Assembly: GCA_021848765.1 (NCBI GenBank)
Contig: JAJZTU010000003.1
Coordinates: forward strand, 1-43,622
Source: Bacillota bacterium
Lineage (GTDB): Bacteria; Bacillota; GCA-003054495; Carboxydocellales; JAJZTU01
DNA: 43,622 nucleotides
Reading direction: 5' to 3'
Both the position numbers and the translations under genes were made by a program. The first letter of the stretch is position 1; each line of letters starts with the position of its first letter. The notes under the pieces are model-generated. The model searched no databases. It had not been told where the DNA came from and saw only the letters and a program-made list of their open reading frames with translations. Shown piece by piece: positions 40,570 through 43,622 of this stretch.

Positions 40570-42534
40570 TCACGGCCTGATCTCCAAAACCTCCTCCGCA
40601 TAGGCCCGCAAAACCTCAGCCACTCCCCAGGCCTGAGCATAACACCCCCTGGGCTCATGGGGATGGTCCCCGTCGAAGATTTCGGATATGCTGCCTACAC
40701 CGTGGTCAAAGAGCTGGCCTTTGAAGGGCTCAATCAGCTTTTCCGCTACCACCTGGCTTTCCTGAGAATAGTCATTGACCTTGCGGTAGGCGCTGATAAA
40801 GGGGCCAATCAGCCAACTCCAGGCTGTCCCCTGGTGATAGGCCCCATCCCTTTGTAAGCGGTCTCCCCTGTAATGGCCTTTGTACTGGGGGTCCTCCGGG
40901 GAGAGGCTGCGCAGCCCATAAGGAGTGTATAGATGCTGCCAAACCTTACGGACGATTTTGACCTCTTTGGAGTGGTCCAGCATGGAAAAGGGGAGCGCAA
41001 CAGCGATAATCTGGTTGGGGCGGATGGAACCATCCTTGCGTTCCCCAATGACGTCATAAAGGCACCCGGTAGAATCATTCCAGAATTCCTGAATAAAGCT
41101 CTTCCTCACTTTTTGGGCCAGTTGATTGTAGGCCTTGGGATTATCGTCAAACTTCTGGGCCAGCTTCTCCATTACCCGCAGGGCATTATACCACAGGGCA
41201 TTTATCTCCACAGGCTTACCATGCCTGGGTGTCACTACCCAATCATCTACCTTGGCGTCCATCCAGGTGAGTTGAAGCCCGTGACTGCCTGCGGAAACCA
41301 GACCGTCTTTATCTACGTGGATATTGAAATGGGTCCCTTTCAGGTGGTATTCCACAATTTGCTTTAACACAGGGTAGATGATATCCCGGATAAAGTCGTA
41401 GTTGCCGGTGTAGCGCAAGTATTTATGCACAGCATGAAAAAACCACAGGGAGGCGTCCACAGTATTGTAATCAGGATTTAACCCTTCGTCGGGGAACCGG
41501 TTAGGTATGAGTCCGTCCTTACAATAGCGGGCAAAGGTGGTAAGTATCTCCTTGGCAGCATCAAAGCGTTTGGTAACCAGGGTCAGGCCGGGCAGGGCGA
41601 TCATAGTATCCCGGCCCCAGTCGGTAAACCACGGGTAACCGGCAATGACTGTCTTAGTCCCGGTTGATTCCCGCCGGACGATGAAATTGTCTGCCGCCAC
41701 CACCAGACGGTTGATAAATTCATGGCCATAGCCGGCCTTTTCCACCAGTTGGGAAAGGCGCTTTTCTTCCTGAACCTGCCAGAGTTGGCTGTTGACAGGC
41801 TTAACCGGCTCAGTTGAAGCCACAATCGCAAAACTGCCGCCGCCGGTTAGTTTTACTTCAAACTCACCGGGCATAAAGTGGTCTTCCCATTTGTCCTCCC
41901 CCCGGCTTTCCTCAACGATATAATGGAGTCCCTCAAACCAATAGCCCGGGCCCTGGCTATACCGGGCGCCCTCTCCTGCCAGATAGAGCTTGGGAGCGCC
42001 TGGAAAGGCTTCAATTACCACTCCGTTTCCTTCCGGCTGCTGGTAAAAGGGCCACTGGTTACGGCGGGTGAGCCAGTGGTAATCCCGGCAGTTAATTAAG
42101 GGAGTAATTTTCAGATCTATTGCTTTATCAGGACTGGTATAGACGTTGTACCGGATTACAGTGGTATTCCGGCCGTGGACCATGAACACGATTTTTTCAA
42201 TTAAAACATCTTGGATGCTGTACAGGTAAGTAGGCAGGGGGTGGGTACTAAATTGCTGCAAATAGCGGTGGCCCTGAGGATACAGCCCATTGGCCGTATC
42301 ATTTACTCCCAGAGCGAATTCCCGGTTTTCTATGCATACCCGTTCCTCCAGTTTGGCCAGCAGGAGTGTGCGGTCTGTAGGAGGGCGTAAAGCAGCGAAG
42401 AGCAGACCGTGGTACCGGCGGGTATTGGCTCCCAGGATGGTGGAAGAAGCAAATCCGCCCAAGCCGTTGGTAACCAACCATTCCTTTTCAATTGCGCGTC
42501 CGAAATCTTTCAACTCCGCCTTACCAAAAGTCAT
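40570..42534 (-). CDS. Glycogen debranching enzyme (amylo-alpha-1,6-glucosidase type)
   Basis: A 654-residue cytosolic enzyme that removes alpha-1,6 branches of glycogen. The N-terminal domain (EWLVTNGLGGFASSTILGANTRRYHGLL) is followed by the (alpha/alpha)6 glucosidase domain with AGYPWFTDWGRDTMIALPGL carrying the catalytic Asp, GLIPNRFPDEGLNPDYNTVDASLWFFHAVHKY, and DGAYHQGTAWSWLIGPFISAY. It is of normal length and intact. It lies upstream of the isomerase/ROK/PHP genes, separated by the structured repeats, and fits glycogen breakdown feeding glycolysis. Confidence 0.95.
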   Translation of the reverse strand: MTFGKAELKDFGRAIEKEWLVTNGLGGFASSTILGANTRRYHGLLFAALRPPTDRTLLLAKLEERVCIENREFALGVNDTANGLYPQGHRYLQQFSTHPLPTYLYSIQDVLIEKIVFMVHGRNTTVIRYNVYTSPDKAIDLKITPLINCRDYHWLTRRNQWPFYQQPEGNGVVIEAFPGAPKLYLAGEGARYSQGPGYWFEGLHYIVEESRGEDKWEDHFMPGEFEVKLTGGGSFAIVASTEPVKPVNSQLWQVQEEKRLSQLVEKAGYGHEFINRLVVAADNFIVRRESTGTKTVIAGYPWFTDWGRDTMIALPGLTLVTKRFDAAKEILTTFARYCKDGLIPNRFPDEGLNPDYNTVDASLWFFHAVHKYLRYTGNYDFIRDIIYPVLKQIVEYHLKGTHFNIHVDKDGLVSAGSHGLQLTWMDAKVDDWVVTPRHGKPVEINALWYNALRVMEKLAQKFDDNPKAYNQLAQKVRKSFIQEFWNDSTGCLYDVIGERKDGSIRPNQIIAVALPFSMLDHSKEVKIVRKVWQHLYTPYGLRSLSPEDPQYKGHYRGDRLQRDGAYHQGTAWSWLIGPFISAYRKVNDYSQESQVVAEKLIEPFKGQLFDHGVGSISEIFDGDHPHEPRGCYAQAWGVAEVLRAYAEEVLEIRP

Positions 42535-42711
42535 GGCTTTTCCTCCTTAAGCAATTCTCCTTCTATTTTCCCACCGGGAGAAAATACTATGAGTAACCGG
42601 CTAACCAATCTAATGCGCCAAACAGTTTACCTGATAGCTTTCGCTGGGTTGGCTGTCTTTTCCTGCTTAAAATGCAAAATTACCCTCCAGAGGGCAATCT
42701 TGCAAAGCAAT

Positions 42712-43622
42712 TTAAGAATCCGTTCTATTGCCATGGCACGCACTGCAGAAGTTCTGCTGCTTGTGGCAGGTTGTACAGCTATTGGCTTTTACCTTTGCTG
42801 CTTGCTCATGTGTAGCCACCCAATTACCGGGATGCGGATTATTTTTGGTGTGACAATCAGTGCAAAAGTTTTTTGCCGCATATTTGGCATATGGGTTGAC
42901 CGGATTTTGACCGGAATGACAATACAGGCACTTATTTGAATCCGCCTTGGCCAATTCGCCGTGGCCCTTGGCAAAACCTCCGGGATGCGGGATAGGCAGT
43001 TTGTGGCAATCCGAGCAGTTGTTAGCCCGCTGTCCCGCTACCGGCTTGGCTCCTTGTTTATGACACTTATTGCAGACCTCCGGGTTAGCCTGATATTCTT
43101 CGGCATGGACCTGCAGGAAGTTTTGCTGGTGTGGGATTACGGTCTTATGACAATCAAAGCAGAAGTTTTGATTGGATTTGGCATTGGCCGCAACATTTAA
43201 TGCGGCATTTGCTTCTCCATCCGGTAGTTTTGTGCCACCTTGGGCTAAGTTAAGCTGATGACAATGGTTGCATTCCTTAATGTTTTTCAGAGCGTACGTC
43301 CCGTGTGCCAAAGCCCATTTTCCCTTGGGCTGGTGACTTTTGGGGACAATATCTTTAATTTGGAGATGACAAGAGGTACACTCATTAGACTTTGGCACCT
43401 TAGCCTGCTTATTCTCAAGCAGTTTGTTGGTATGACAGCTTTGGCAGGCCGCCATAACCTGTTTGGCATCAACCTTATCACTATGGCCTACACCCACATG
43501 ACACAAGGTGCATTTGGTTTCAATCTTGTCATGCTTGGGGTGGTCAAAGCCGATATGTACCCGGTTTTTATACCGCTCATCCCTGGTTTTCGCCAATTCA
43601 GCGGCTAGTTCCTGGTTACCCA
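42712..43622 (-). CDS. Multiheme cytochrome c, N-terminus cut by window edge
   Basis: The frame is open to the window end, so at least 303 residues belong to a longer protein. Eleven CxxCH heme-binding motifs are seen: CTLCH, CQSCH, CTSCH, CNHCH, CFDCH, CNKCH, CSDCH, CLYCH, CTDCH, CTTCH, CSACH. A repeat built around an (I/N)PHP-G-N/G-W/F...H segment recurs (PHPGGFAKGH, PHPGNWVATH, PHQQNFLQVH) and may supply distal His ligands. The signal peptide would lie outside the window. Such cytochromes move electrons across or outside the cell envelope in metal-reducing Firmicutes. The partner and acceptor are unknown. The TTG at 43596 is not needed as a start. Confidence 0.93.
   Translation of the reverse strand, partial: GNQELAAELAKTRDERYKNRVHIGFDHPKHDKIETKCTLCHVGVGHSDKVDAKQVMAACQSCHTNKLLENKQAKVPKSNECTSCHLQIKDIVPKSHQPKGKWALAHGTYALKNIKECNHCHQLNLAQGGTKLPDGEANAALNVAANAKSNQNFCFDCHKTVIPHQQNFLQVHAEEYQANPEVCNKCHKQGAKPVAGQRANNCSDCHKLPIPHPGGFAKGHGELAKADSNKCLYCHSGQNPVNPYAKYAAKNFCTDCHTKNNPHPGNWVATHEQAAKVKANSCTTCHKQQNFCSACHGNRTDS

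Noticed and set aside
1..43622. CRISPR arrays, rRNA and tRNA genes
   Set aside because: No regularly spaced identical repeats and no cloverleaf or rRNA-like sequence was seen when reading both strands. A tRNA scan was not possible.

Overview
The window looks like a chromosomal stretch from an anaerobic, spore-forming Firmicute of the Clostridia, probably of the Peptococcaceae/Thermincola/Desulfotomaculum kind. The clues are the order rpoN-cggR-gap-pgk-tpiA, the sporulation genes (whiA, a Spo0E-like gene, a YhcN/YlaJ lipoprotein), a selenocysteine NAD-linked formate dehydrogenase, and a large multiheme cytochrome c. The genus cannot be fixed from sequence reading alone. Nearly every gene is on the minus strand, so the biology reads from high to low coordinates. 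Only a DUF1638 gene and a LuxR remnant are on the plus strand.

Layout from right to left. 43.6-40.6 kb: a multiheme cytochrome c (at least 11 hemes, running off the window) and a glycogen debranching enzyme. 40.5-39.9 kb: two inverted, highly structured repeats with covarying stems. 39.8-35.8 kb: a sugar-phosphate isomerase, two PHP-domain phosphoesterase paralogues, a ROK sugar kinase and a Spo0E-like gene. 35.8-33.5 kb: rapZ and yvcK. 33.3-27.3 kb: a formate channel plus a three-subunit formate dehydrogenase whose catalytic subunit is interrupted by an in-frame UGA (Sec355) with a SECIS hairpin. 27.1-22.9 kb: an accessory and partly decayed region with a RelBE-like toxin-antitoxin pair, a LuxR C-terminal remnant fused end to end with a truncated lipoyl E2/hydrolase, a headless short-chain dehydrogenase, lipA and a VOC protein. 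22.7-21.1 kb: a DUF1638 gene, an ArsR regulator and an FtsL-like membrane protein.

21.05-17.6 kb: a fluoride riboswitch with an overlapping terminator, followed by a NifU-like scaffold, a GGGtGRT-family protein, two CrcB/Fluc fluoride channels, a DUF190 protein and a half-size EamA transporter. 17.5-11.1 kb: the sporulation lipoprotein, an S8 protease, HtrA, a two-component system and whiA. 11.1-9.5 kb: an MBL hydrolase and a hexapeptide acyltransferase. 9.4-4.3 kb: rpoN, cggR with a recognisable CggR operator, gap and pgk. 4.3-0.65 kb: a Tn554-like TnpABC recombinase element inserted between pgk and tpiA. tpiA runs off the left edge.

The most novel-looking points are: (1) the fluoride riboswitch in front of two uncharacterised cytosolic proteins (NifU-like and GGGtGRT) as well as fluoride channels; (2) the paired about 200-bp structured repeats with at least seven compensatory base-pair changes; (3) the splitting of the glycolytic operon by a recombinase trio; (4) the precise E2/LuxR deletion junction; and (5) a possible attenuator in the formate-channel leader. 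All functional statements rest on motif and family recognition by eye. No database search was run.
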